Assembly: GCA_947453875.1 (NCBI GenBank)
Contig: CANGIH010000146.1
Location: 1-6,530 of the forward strand
Direction of reading: 5' to 3'
Origin: Planctomycetaceae bacterium
Lineage (GTDB): Bacteria; Planctomycetota; Planctomycetia; Pirellulales; UBA1268
DNA: 6,530 bases
How positions within the stretch are numbered: position 1 is the stretch's first letter; every line of letters begins with the position of its first letter. A program made the translations under genes and the position numbers. This document shows positions 1 through 6,329 of this stretch, one piece after another. Below the pieces are notes generated by a model. It did no database searches. It saw only the letters and a program-made list of their open reading frames with translations, and was not told where the DNA came from.

Positions 1-1
1 C

Positions 2-112
2 GGCGGGCTGATCGGCATGGCACCCTCGCAGGAGCGGAGGCGGATCGGTACGCTTCTTTCGCCTCGCCCGCCGCCACCTCCCTTGCCGCCCACCGACTGG
101 ACACCCCGCTGA
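2..112 (+). CDS. Possible 3' end of an upstream gene cut by the window edge
   Basis: From position 2 a frame is open for 36 codons and stops at TGA 110-112, overlapping the ATG of the next gene as TGATG. Such an overlap is typical of translationally coupled operon genes, and the next ATG has no clear Shine-Dalgarno sequence, which would fit coupling. The visible residues start GGLIGMAPSQERRRIG and end in a proline-rich tail (PPPPP near the middle), a composition that GC-rich non-coding DNA can also give. I recognise no family. A second frame (phase 1) is also open from the edge and runs into the dehydratase without an ATG, GTG or TTG before 112. This is therefore a tentative call based only on the open frame and the overlap. 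Confidence 0.3.
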   Translation, partial: GGLIGMAPSQERRRIGTLLSPRPPPPPLPPTDWTPR

Positions 113-609
113 TGCGATGGTTCTGGATCGACCGCTTCACCGAGTTTGTCCGCCATGAACGGGCCACGGCGGTCAAGGCTGTGACCCTCGCCGAGGAGCA
201 TCTTCACGACCATTTTCCCGGCACACCGCTCGTGCCGGCGACCCTCATCCTCGAGGGGATGGCGCAGGCCGGAGGGATCCTGGTCGCCGACCATCTCGAC
301 TTCAAGAAGCAGGTGGTGCTCGCCAAGGTCGGTGCCGCCGATTTCCACTTCGAGGCGATTCCGGGCGATGTCATCCGCTTCCAGGTCAGGATCGTCGAAC
401 TTTTGCCCGCCGGGTCGCTCGTCCAGGTTACGAGCTTCGTCGGCGATCGGATCCAGGGGGAGGCCGATCTCTACTTCGGTCATCTCGAGGCGGGGACGAC
501 GATCCCCAAGCTGTTCAAGAATGAAGAGATGATGACCTGGCTCGACAACCTGCGGATCTTCGACGTCGCCACGAATCCCGACGGCTCGAAGGCGCCGCGG
601 CGGGGATGA
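112..609 (+). CDS. fabZ: FabZ-like 3-hydroxyacyl-ACP dehydratase (hotdog fold)
   Basis: A 165-residue single hotdog-fold protein of the FabA/FabZ family. The family removes water from 3-hydroxyacyl-ACP to give trans-2-enoyl-ACP in cytoplasmic type II fatty acid synthesis. The signature is at residues 33-52, DHFPGTPLVPATLILEGMAQ. His34 and Glu48 are 14 residues apart, the spacing of the FabZ catalytic His/Glu pair. Glu rather than Asp at 48 favours FabZ over FabA. The usual PG(V/L) of this motif is PAT here (Ala43). Residues 68-95 (VVLAKVGAADFHFEAIPGD...) match the beta-strand region that follows. The C-terminus, from about residue 140, is somewhat longer than in E. coli FabZ (about 150 residues). 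ATG 112 is the first possible start in frame; no good ribosome binding site precedes it, so coupling to an upstream gene is plausible. A second or specialised paralogue, for example for another acyl product, cannot be excluded from sequence alone. Confidence 0.85.
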   Translation: MRWFWIDRFTEFVRHERATAVKAVTLAEEHLHDHFPGTPLVPATLILEGMAQAGGILVADHLDFKKQVVLAKVGAADFHFEAIPGDVIRFQVRIVELLPAGSLVQVTSFVGDRIQGEADLYFGHLEAGTTIPKLFKNEEMMTWLDNLRIFDVATNPDGSKAPRRG

Positions 610-624
610 CGGAGCGCCGTCATC
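605..624. terminator. Perfect inverted repeat between convergent genes, possible bidirectional terminator
   Basis: GATGACGG (605-612), loop AGCG, CCGTCATC (617-624) form an 8-bp perfect stem with a 4-nt loop. The left arm holds the TGA of the dehydratase (607-609) and the right arm holds the complement of the TGA of mak (620-622). Three of the eight pairs (TGA/TCA) follow trivially from two convergent TGA stops; the other five do not. No T-run follows on either strand, so this is not a classical intrinsic terminator. It may instead stall polymerase, protect 3' ends, or be chance. Confidence 0.45.
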
Positions 625-2086
625 GCTCCCCGGTGAGCCACTGTTCGAGCGCCGACAGCGGGACGTCGATCCAGTCGGGGCGGTTGGCCATCTCGTAGGC
701 CAACTCGTAGACCGCCTTGTCGAGCATGAACGCATCGAGTAATCGCTGCGACTCGCTGGGATCGGCAGGCCACCAGAAAGCCCCCTGGGCCGACTCGCGG
801 TAGGCGGTGAGGAAGGCTTCGATCAGCGGCCCGGCATCCGCGCGGGGGCGATCCACGGCCGCACCTCCATCCGCTCCCCCGCCCCCCGCGGCGACGCGGG
901 ACAAATAGTCGAACGACCGGCACATCCCCGCCACATCCTTGCAGACGCTTCCTGGTGACCGTCGCTCGGCGAGGGATCGCCCCGGTTCCCCCTCGAAGTC
1001 GATCGGCAGCAGGCGCGTGCCCGCCGTGTCGATGAGCACCTGCCCGAGGTGGTAGTCGCCATGGAGCCGGATGTCGGCCGCCGACGTGCCGGCAAACGCC
1101 ACCGTCTCGATCGCCGCGACGATCCTCCCACTCGAGCGTCCTATCGCTTCCAGGCGGGCTCGTTCGCGCAGGCCCGGTGCGGCGTCGACCGCGTGCGCGA
1201 GCCTGTCGCGGGCGTGGGAGGCGAGGCTCTTGGCGAGCGCACCCCGGGTTGCCGCCGTGGCCGGACGAGGGGCAAAATCGGGGAGGTCGGGGCGGGACGC
1301 GAGCGCCGCGTGCATCCTGGCCGTCACCTGGCCGAGGCTGCACGCGATCCTGCGCAGTGTGTCGCGGTGGGGCCCATCGAGGCCCCCCTCTGCGACGAGC
1401 GCCAGGCAATGCTCCCAGAGGCTTCGGCACCCCGGCTCGAAGGAGTGGATCGTGGCGATGGCGACCCGGTCGGCAGGCGAGGCCGCATCGGCCGGCCGGT
1501 ATTCCACCCATCCGAGACACCGCGGCGTCTCATGCCAGTCGGCATCCTCGGCGAAAAAGCGGCCACATTCGACCTCGGGATTGACGCCCGGCCGACAGCG
1601 GCGAAGGAGCTTGAGCGCGACCGACTTTCCGCGGCCATCAGCGGCCAAGGTGTCGACGCGCAGCGAGGTGTTGGAGGCATCGGCCCCCAACGGGGCCACC
1701 GTCACCTTCCCCCAGTCGGTGCCCCCCGGCCCGTACGGCCGGCTCCTGCCGCCGATCGGACGGCCCACGAAACACCCCCGGTCGCCGTGGGTTTCGCCCC
1801 CCGCAAGCGCCAGGCGGACGTGCGATCCTGCACACGCCGGTGTCGCCGCGCAGTCGAGGCCAGTGGCCAGATCGAGAGGCCCGACCGAGCGGATCGTCCC
1901 GGCGTCGCCGACGCCCTCGCCCGCCGGCGTGTCGGCAAGCGCGAGCCCGTGCCGGCCATCGGCGAGCATCGCCAGATCATGAATCGAGACCTGAGGCGTG
2001 GCCCCGTCCTTGCCGGCAAACCAGCGTGCGCTGCCGATCCAGGCGGCCACCTTCCCGGCCAACTCCGCAGACCTCGCGCCGCTCAT
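620..2086 (-). CDS. mak: Maltokinase (maltose 1-kinase)
   Basis: A 488-residue cytoplasmic kinase that uses ATP to convert maltose to alpha-maltose 1-phosphate, the donor for GlgE. The N-terminal cap carries RWFAGK (residues 21-26), a maltokinase hallmark. SNTSLRVD (138-145) and VALKLLRR (156-163, with Lys159 as the likely ATP-contacting lysine) begin the N-lobe, followed by PGVNPEVE (166-173). The aminoglycoside-phosphotransferase-like core has HGDYHLGQ (342-349, catalytic Asp344) and PIDFEGEP (361-368, metal-binding Asp363), then LAERRSPGS and KDVAGMCRSFDY (383-394). The C-terminus YELAYEMANRPDW (460-472) is also typical. An open frame extends upstream to 2182, but ATG 2086 is chosen because it directly precedes the conserved cap and overlaps the glgE stop as ATGA. 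A Gly/Ala-rich stretch (about 399-420) looks like a lineage-specific loop. This is a stand-alone enzyme, not fused to TreS as in some bacteria. Confidence 0.93.
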   Translation of the reverse strand: MSGARSAELAGKVAAWIGSARWFAGKDGATPQVSIHDLAMLADGRHGLALADTPAGEGVGDAGTIRSVGPLDLATGLDCAATPACAGSHVRLALAGGETHGDRGCFVGRPIGGRSRPYGPGGTDWGKVTVAPLGADASNTSLRVDTLAADGRGKSVALKLLRRCRPGVNPEVECGRFFAEDADWHETPRCLGWVEYRPADAASPADRVAIATIHSFEPGCRSLWEHCLALVAEGGLDGPHRDTLRRIACSLGQVTARMHAALASRPDLPDFAPRPATAATRGALAKSLASHARDRLAHAVDAAPGLRERARLEAIGRSSGRIVAAIETVAFAGTSAADIRLHGDYHLGQVLIDTAGTRLLPIDFEGEPGRSLAERRSPGSVCKDVAGMCRSFDYLSRVAAGGGGADGGAAVDRPRADAGPLIEAFLTAYRESAQGAFWWPADPSESQRLLDAFMLDKAVYELAYEMANRPDWIDVPLSALEQWLTGER

Positions 2087-4056
2087 GCCGGCATCTCCGC
2101 ACGAGCATGGGGGACCAGCCGCCGCACGAGCACCGGCCTGTCGGCGGTGAGGGTGAGACGCACCGGTTGGCCAGCCGGCCATTCCTCGCTCCCCTCCGCG
2201 AGGAGATCGTGCGCGGTGATCGGATGGCCGGGAGTGAGGCCAAGTTTTTCGTGGTCGAGGCGCAGCAGCCCCGAGCGGGGGGTGTTCGGGTCGAGGTTCA
2301 CCACCACGAGGATGCGGCTGCCGCTGTCGGCGTCATGGCGGACCCAGGCGAGGAGGAAATCGTCATCGATCGGCTGGACGATCGGTGGCCGGTTGCGGGA
2401 CAGCGCCGGCTCTTCGCGGCGGATCGCATTGAGGCGGGCGATGAAGGGGGCGAGGCTGTCGGCCCTGTCGAGGTCACGGTGGCGGATCTCGTACTTCTCC
2501 GAATCGAGATACTCCTCGCTCCCGGGCTTGAGCGGTGTGGCTTCGAGGAGTTCCATCGCCGGGCCATAGATTCCCCAGGTGCCGACGGAGAGGGCTGCAA
2601 GCGCCAGACGGACCTCAAACATTCCCCGCCCCCCCTCCTGGAGCGTGGCATGGAGGATGTCGGGGGTGTTGGGCCAGAAGGCGGGGCGGAAGAAATCGGC
2701 GAGCGGGGGTGTCGTCACCTCCTCGAGATACCGGCCCGTCTCCTCCTTCTCCGTCCGCCAGGTGAAGTAGGTGTACGAGCAGGTGAAGCCGAGCTTCGCC
2801 AGGCGGAACATCGTCTTCGGTCGGGTGAAGGCCTCGGAAAGGAAGAGGACATCGGGATGGTCGGAATGGACCTCGGCGATGAGCCATTCCCAGAAGGCGA
2901 AGGGCTTGGTGTGGGGATTGTCGACACGGAAGATCCGCACCCCCTCCCCCACCCAGAATAGGACGACGTCGAGGAGCGCCTGCCAGAGCGCCTCCCACGC
3001 CGGGCAGGCAAAATCGAACGGGACGATGTCCTGGTATTTCTTCGGCGGGTTTTCGGCGTAGCGGATCGTGCCGTCGGGGCGATGGCGGAACCACTCCGGA
3101 TGCTCCGTCACCCAGGGGTGATCGGGGGCGCACTGGATTGCCAGATCGAGGGCCAATTCGAGACCCAGGTCGGCAGCCCGGTGGCGGAGGCGGGCGAAGT
3201 CGGCGAAGTCGCCAAGCGCCGGATGGATCGCCGTGTGCCCCCCTTCCGCGGCGCCGATGGCCCACGGACTGCCGACATCCCCCGTCGCCGCGGTGACGGC
3301 GTTGTTGCGCCCTTTGCGGTGGGCTCGGCCGATCGGGTGGATGGGGGTGAGATAGAGGACGTCGAAACCCATCCGCTGGACGTACTCGAGCCGCCCGGCA
3401 AGGTCGGCGAAGGTTCCATGCCGCCCCGTTTCACCGGACCACGATCGGGGAAACACCTCATACCAACTGCCGATCGCAGCCCGGCGCCGGTCGACCCAGA
3501 CCGGCCGCGGTGCGTCCAATCGGGCCCCCGCATTCCCCTGCCGCTCCGCCTCGGCCACCAGGTCGACAAGTCTCGGATCGGCCGCGGTGGAAGCCCAGTC
3601 TGCGGCATCGAACACGGTGAGGAGTGAGGCGAGGAGCTTCCGACGCTCGGGGGGCAGACGCGCGGCGGCGGCGGCGACGAGCTCGCGGCCCACGGCGCGT
3701 TCGGCAGTGACCGGCTCATCACCGGCGATCCGGCGGGCCAAGTCGCGGAGCCAGGTGGCATAGTCATCGATCCTGGCGACGACGTCGTAGGACCAGGGGC
3801 CGATTCGATCGAGCGCCACCATGCCCTGCCAACGGTCGTTGCCGACATGCGTCATCGGCACCTCGGTCCAACAGCCAGTGTCTTGGTGGCGGACGCGCAA
3901 CCGGCAGTCGAGCTCCTCATGGCCGTCGCAGAGAATGTCGGCCGCGACGACGAGCTCCTCCCCCACTACCCGCTTGGCGGCGAACCGGCCGCCATCCACC
4001 TCCGGCGCCACCCTGTCGATGACGACTCGCGGAGGTGGCCCGCCCGATCCGCTCAT
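2083..4056 (-). CDS. glgE: Alpha-1,4-glucan:maltose-1-phosphate maltosyltransferase (GH13 subfamily 3)
   Basis: A 657-residue protein close to the Streptomyces and mycobacterial GlgE length. It transfers maltosyl units from alpha-maltose 1-phosphate to the non-reducing end of an alpha-1,4-glucan, releasing phosphate, in the cytoplasm. An N-terminal beta-sandwich domain (about 10-105) and a helical region (about 110-190) precede the GH13 barrel. Family signatures are HRKGRNN (246-252), EGGHTAIHPALG (271-282), ENPPKKYQDI (335-344), GVRIFRVDNPHTKP (372-385) and GSEEYLDSEKYE (512-523). By alignment from memory with the Streptomyces enzyme, the nucleophile is Asp379, the acid/base is Glu408 (LSEAFTRP), and Asp466 (NTPDILHA) is the third carboxylate. 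Nothing catalytic is missing. A beta-sandwich C-terminal domain follows from about 555. ATG 4056 is chosen because the family N-terminal strand (RVVIDRVAPEVDGGRF) starts nine residues later; GTG 4092 is a weaker alternative. The open frame running on to 5610 is antisense shadow. It is the first gene of a glgE-mak operon. Confidence 0.96.
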   Translation of the reverse strand: MSGSGGPPPRVVIDRVAPEVDGGRFAAKRVVGEELVVAADILCDGHEELDCRLRVRHQDTGCWTEVPMTHVGNDRWQGMVALDRIGPWSYDVVARIDDYATWLRDLARRIAGDEPVTAERAVGRELVAAAAARLPPERRKLLASLLTVFDAADWASTAADPRLVDLVAEAERQGNAGARLDAPRPVWVDRRRAAIGSWYEVFPRSWSGETGRHGTFADLAGRLEYVQRMGFDVLYLTPIHPIGRAHRKGRNNAVTAATGDVGSPWAIGAAEGGHTAIHPALGDFADFARLRHRAADLGLELALDLAIQCAPDHPWVTEHPEWFRHRPDGTIRYAENPPKKYQDIVPFDFACPAWEALWQALLDVVLFWVGEGVRIFRVDNPHTKPFAFWEWLIAEVHSDHPDVLFLSEAFTRPKTMFRLAKLGFTCSYTYFTWRTEKEETGRYLEEVTTPPLADFFRPAFWPNTPDILHATLQEGGRGMFEVRLALAALSVGTWGIYGPAMELLEATPLKPGSEEYLDSEKYEIRHRDLDRADSLAPFIARLNAIRREEPALSRNRPPIVQPIDDDFLLAWVRHDADSGSRILVVVNLDPNTPRSGLLRLDHEKLGLTPGHPITAHDLLAEGSEEWPAGQPVRLTLTADRPVLVRRLVPHARAEMPA

Positions 4057-4242
4057 GATTCCGGATGCCAGCGAGCGGATGGGGGCGTGCACGGTATCGG
4101 CTCCGATAGGTGGGGACTTCGCCCGGGGCCGAGGCAGTGTAGAAAATGGCCGCCGCGGACGGCGATTCCCCCCTCTCGAGCCAGACCAGCTCCCGGGGCT
4201 CCCCCACGGCACGCTCCCTGACTCCTCCCCGGGGCTCTCTCC
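4057..4242. other. Divergent intergenic region between glgE and the hydrolase gene
   Basis: These 186 bp should hold the promoters of both divergent genes, but no consensus sigma-70 promoter is visible on either strand. The one AT-rich patch is 4136-4147. On the plus strand it contains TAGAAA (4140-4145), a poor -10 with no matching -35; on the minus strand it contains TACACT, also without a -35. Other contents are a two-arm inverted repeat at 4095-4108, a small hairpin CGCCG-CGGA-CGGCG at 4151-4164, and three copies of CCCGGGGC at 4122, 4192 and 4228. The hydrolase ATG is preceded by a pyrimidine run (CTCTCTCC) and has no Shine-Dalgarno sequence. The glgE ATG has only a weak GGA five to six bases upstream. 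Confidence 0.6.
4095..4108. promoter_or_regulatory. Candidate operator: TATCGG-CT-CCGATA inverted repeat
   Basis: Two perfect 6-bp arms are separated by 2 bp, 39-52 bp upstream of the glgE start codon and inside its likely leader or promoter. The size and symmetry fit a dimeric repressor half-site pair. No regulator gene lies nearby and I do not recognise the motif as that of a known family, so the role is inferred from position and symmetry only. Confidence 0.3.
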
Positions 4243-5094
4243 ATGACCGACCGCGAGCTTCAAGTCCCGATGGCTGGCCGGACACGCACGGCCCAGGTCT
4301 GCGTGCCCGACGGGCCGCCACCTGCGCAGGGGTGGCCGGTGGTCCTCGCCTTCCATGGCGGACGCAGCCACCCGGAGGCGATGCGCCGGTTTTCCGGACT
4401 CGACGACTTCGCCGCCGCCGACGCGGCGCTGGTCGTCTATCCGGCCGGCACCGGTGCGAAAGGGAGCATGCTCACCTGGAACGGGGGGAACTGTTGCGGC
4501 GAAGCCGTCGAAACCGCCAGCGACGACGTCGCCTTCGTGGGGGAGCTCCTCGAGCGGCTCGCCGCCGAACTGCCTGTCGACCGGCGGCGGATCCATGCCA
4601 CCGGGATGTCCAATGGCGCGATGATGGCCTACCGCGTGGGGGCTGAGTTGGCCGGGCGGATCGCGTCGATCGCTCCGGTGGCCGGGCCCCTGGCTCTTCC
4701 CTCGATCGCCCCCTGCCGCCCGGTGCCCGTCCTCCACTTCCACGGATTGCTCGATCAGTTCACCCCCTTCGGGGGGGGCGTTGGCCGCCGGAGCGTGACG
4801 GGCACCTGCCATCGCGCCATCATCGACGGCCTCATGGATTGGGTGCGGGCCAACCGGCTCGCTCCCGACCCTGTCCGCACCGGCATCCACTCGAGTGAAG
4901 CCGGGATCGCCATCGAACGGCTCGCGTGGGGGCTGCCCCACGAGGCGGAAGTGGTGCTCTATTCCATCGACGGGGCCGGGCACACCTGGCCGGGCCGCGT
5001 GCCCGATTCGTTCTACCTCGGCACCTCGGCGGTCTCGTTTCCAGCCAATCCGCTGATCCTCGATTTCTTCCGCCGTCATCCCCTCGAGAACTGA
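4243..5094 (+). CDS. Alpha/beta hydrolase, LpqC/PHB-depolymerase-like esterase family
   Basis: A 283-residue alpha/beta-hydrolase resembling the family that includes LpqC, bacterial feruloyl and acetyl-xylan esterase-like proteins, and polyhydroxybutyrate depolymerases. The oxyanion-hole motif is in LAFHGG (35-40). The nucleophile elbow is GMSNG (121-125) with Ser123. Asp171 (HGLLDQFTP) and His247 (GAGHTWPG) complete the triad in the expected order. WNGGNCCGEA (79-88), with its Cys84-Cys85 pair, is a recurrent motif of this family. ATG 4243 is chosen because the first strand (residues 4-21, RELQVPMAGRTRTAQVCV) needs it; Met10 would truncate that strand. Many relatives are exported, but no signal peptide or lipobox is visible here. 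The real substrate is unknown: a carboxylic ester is likely, while PHB or a plant-type ester is not shown. It diverges from glgE and converges on the PQQ-like gene, so it appears to be its own transcription unit. Confidence 0.82.
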   Translation: MTDRELQVPMAGRTRTAQVCVPDGPPPAQGWPVVLAFHGGRSHPEAMRRFSGLDDFAAADAALVVYPAGTGAKGSMLTWNGGNCCGEAVETASDDVAFVGELLERLAAELPVDRRRIHATGMSNGAMMAYRVGAELAGRIASIAPVAGPLALPSIAPCRPVPVLHFHGLLDQFTPFGGGVGRRSVTGTCHRAIIDGLMDWVRANRLAPDPVRTGIHSSEAGIAIERLAWGLPHEAEVVLYSIDGAGHTWPGRVPDSFYLGTSAVSFPANPLILDFFRRHPLEN

Positions 5095-5114
5095 CGCGGG
5101 GCTGGTCGGCCAAG

Positions 5115-6329
5115 TCATTCGTCGAGCCGGTAGATCGCCGTGTCGGTGCGGAAGAAGATCGCCCCATCGGCCGTGGCCAGCGACGCCAGAGTCCGGCCGG
5201 GGAGCTCGTTGGTGGCCAGCTCCCGGTATTCCTTGCCGGCGGCGATCACCTTCGTGACGCCATTCTCGTCGGTGATGTAGATCCGCCCCTCGGCGAAGAG
5301 GGGCGAGGCGGTGCAGTCGCCGCCGAGCCGCTCCTGCCAGTGGACGGTGCCGGTGCGGGCGTCGAGGCAGGAGATCACCCCGTTGTCGCTGACCATGTAG
5401 AGTTCGTCGCCGACCACCAGCGGAGAGGCGTTTCGCGGCACCGCCTTGGTCGCCTTCCAGGCCACCCGGTCCTCGCCGACGTCCCCCCTGCCGTCGAGCG
5501 GCAGGGCATAGAAGACGGGCGTGTCGTAGCCGGAGCTGACGAACGCGAGGCCGAAGCCGGTGACCGGTCGGGGGACGTTTGAATAGCCCCCCGGATAGCG
5601 AAACCGCCATCGTTCCTCGCCGCTGGCAGGCTCATAGGCGATGACGAACTCGCCGCCGCAACTGACGACGATCGGCTTCCCCTCCACGTCGGCCAGCGTC
5701 GGGGTGGAGTAGGCCATCCGCCCCTCCCCACGCGGCCGTCGCCACACTTCCCTGCCGGTCGCCTTGGCGAGGCCGACGACAAACTGCACGTCGGTGCCGT
5801 CGCAGGCGATCACCAGGAGGTCGCCGGCGATCACCGGCGAGCCGGCGGGGCCGTGACGGTGGTTGTAGTCGAGCTTCGTCGTCCAGAGCACCTCCCCGTC
5901 GCTCGACAGGCAGGCGGTGCCATGGCTGCCGAAGTGGAGATAGATCCGCTCCCCCTCGATCACCGGCGTGGGGGAGGCATGGCTGTTTTTGGAGTGGACG
6001 CTCCCCGGTTCGGCCGGCGTGAAGACCTCGATCGACTTCTCGACCGCACCACTCTTGGCATCGATTCGGAGGGCCCGCAGCGAGCGGCCATCATCGACGC
6101 CGGTCGTCAGCCACACCTTCCCGCCCGCGACAGCCGGTGACGACCAGCCGAGGCCGGGGATGTCGGTTTTCCAGACGACGTTCTTCTCGGCGGTCCAGGT
6201 GAGCGGCAGGCCCTGTTCCGTCGAATGCCCCTGCTGGCCGGGCCCGCGGAACTCAGGCCAGTCGCCCCCCTGCGCGGCGCCGAGGTGGGTGAGGAGGAGG
6301 AGGGCGACGAGGATCTGGCGGGATGACAT
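5115..6329 (-). CDS. Secreted PQQ-like beta-propeller repeat protein
   Basis: A 404-residue protein with an N-terminal signal peptide: SSRQ, then the hydrophobic ILVALLLLTHLGAA, with a likely cut near residues 19-21 (AAQ/GGD). Mature residues 24-34 read WPEFRGPGQQG, an opening frequent in planctomycete PQQ-like propeller proteins. Propeller blades repeat the pattern 'SP-x-V-x-G-x-x-(V/I)Y/W ... G-x(3)-LDA-x-(T/S)G-x(3)-W'. Clear copies begin near residues 63, 118, 163, 208, 301 and 341, with a last partial blade near 382. ALRIDAKSGAVEKS and CLDARTGTVHWQ are typical blade ends. Dehydrogenase-specific quinone or calcium ligands are not evident, so it is better seen as a scaffold or binding propeller than an enzyme. 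The frame is open to ATG 6506, but those 59 extra residues are Arg-rich and would bury the signal peptide. ATG 6329 has GGAG 11 nt upstream. It ends 20 nt from the convergent hydrolase stop. Confidence 0.88.
   Translation of the reverse strand: MSSRQILVALLLLTHLGAAQGGDWPEFRGPGQQGHSTEQGLPLTWTAEKNVVWKTDIPGLGWSSPAVAGGKVWLTTGVDDGRSLRALRIDAKSGAVEKSIEVFTPAEPGSVHSKNSHASPTPVIEGERIYLHFGSHGTACLSSDGEVLWTTKLDYNHRHGPAGSPVIAGDLLVIACDGTDVQFVVGLAKATGREVWRRPRGEGRMAYSTPTLADVEGKPIVVSCGGEFVIAYEPASGEERWRFRYPGGYSNVPRPVTGFGLAFVSSGYDTPVFYALPLDGRGDVGEDRVAWKATKAVPRNASPLVVGDELYMVSDNGVISCLDARTGTVHWQERLGGDCTASPLFAEGRIYITDENGVTKVIAAGKEYRELATNELPGRTLASLATADGAIFFRTDTAIYRLDE

Noticed and set aside
480..1520. Minus-strand open frame of 346 codons in another phase of mak
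   Set aside because: Arg/Pro-rich, overlaps mak on the same strand in the wrong phase, and crosses the convergent junction into the dehydratase.
2087..2182. Upstream ATG at 2182 as the start of mak
   Set aside because: The 32 extra residues are low-complexity and lie within the glgE C-terminal coding sequence; ATG 2086 gives the ATGA overlap and the correct family N-terminus.
1049..2569. Plus-strand open frame of 506 codons antisense to mak and the end of glgE
   Set aside because: Arg/Pro/Gly-rich with no recognisable motif, and lies opposite two well-conserved genes; an expected shadow in GC-rich DNA.
5092..5117. Inverted repeat between the hydrolase and PQQ-like stops as a terminator
   Set aside because: Only TGAC/GTCA pairs, three of the four forced by two facing TGA stops, with an 18-nt loop and just a weak TGG/CCA inside.
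4057..5610. In-frame extension of glgE by more than 500 codons upstream
   Set aside because: It is antisense to the hydrolase and part of the PQQ-like gene region, has no family motif, and the glgE N-terminal domain begins just after ATG 4056.
5853..6140. Plus-strand 95-codon frame antisense to the PQQ-like gene
   Set aside because: No motif and fully inside a conserved propeller coding sequence on the other strand.
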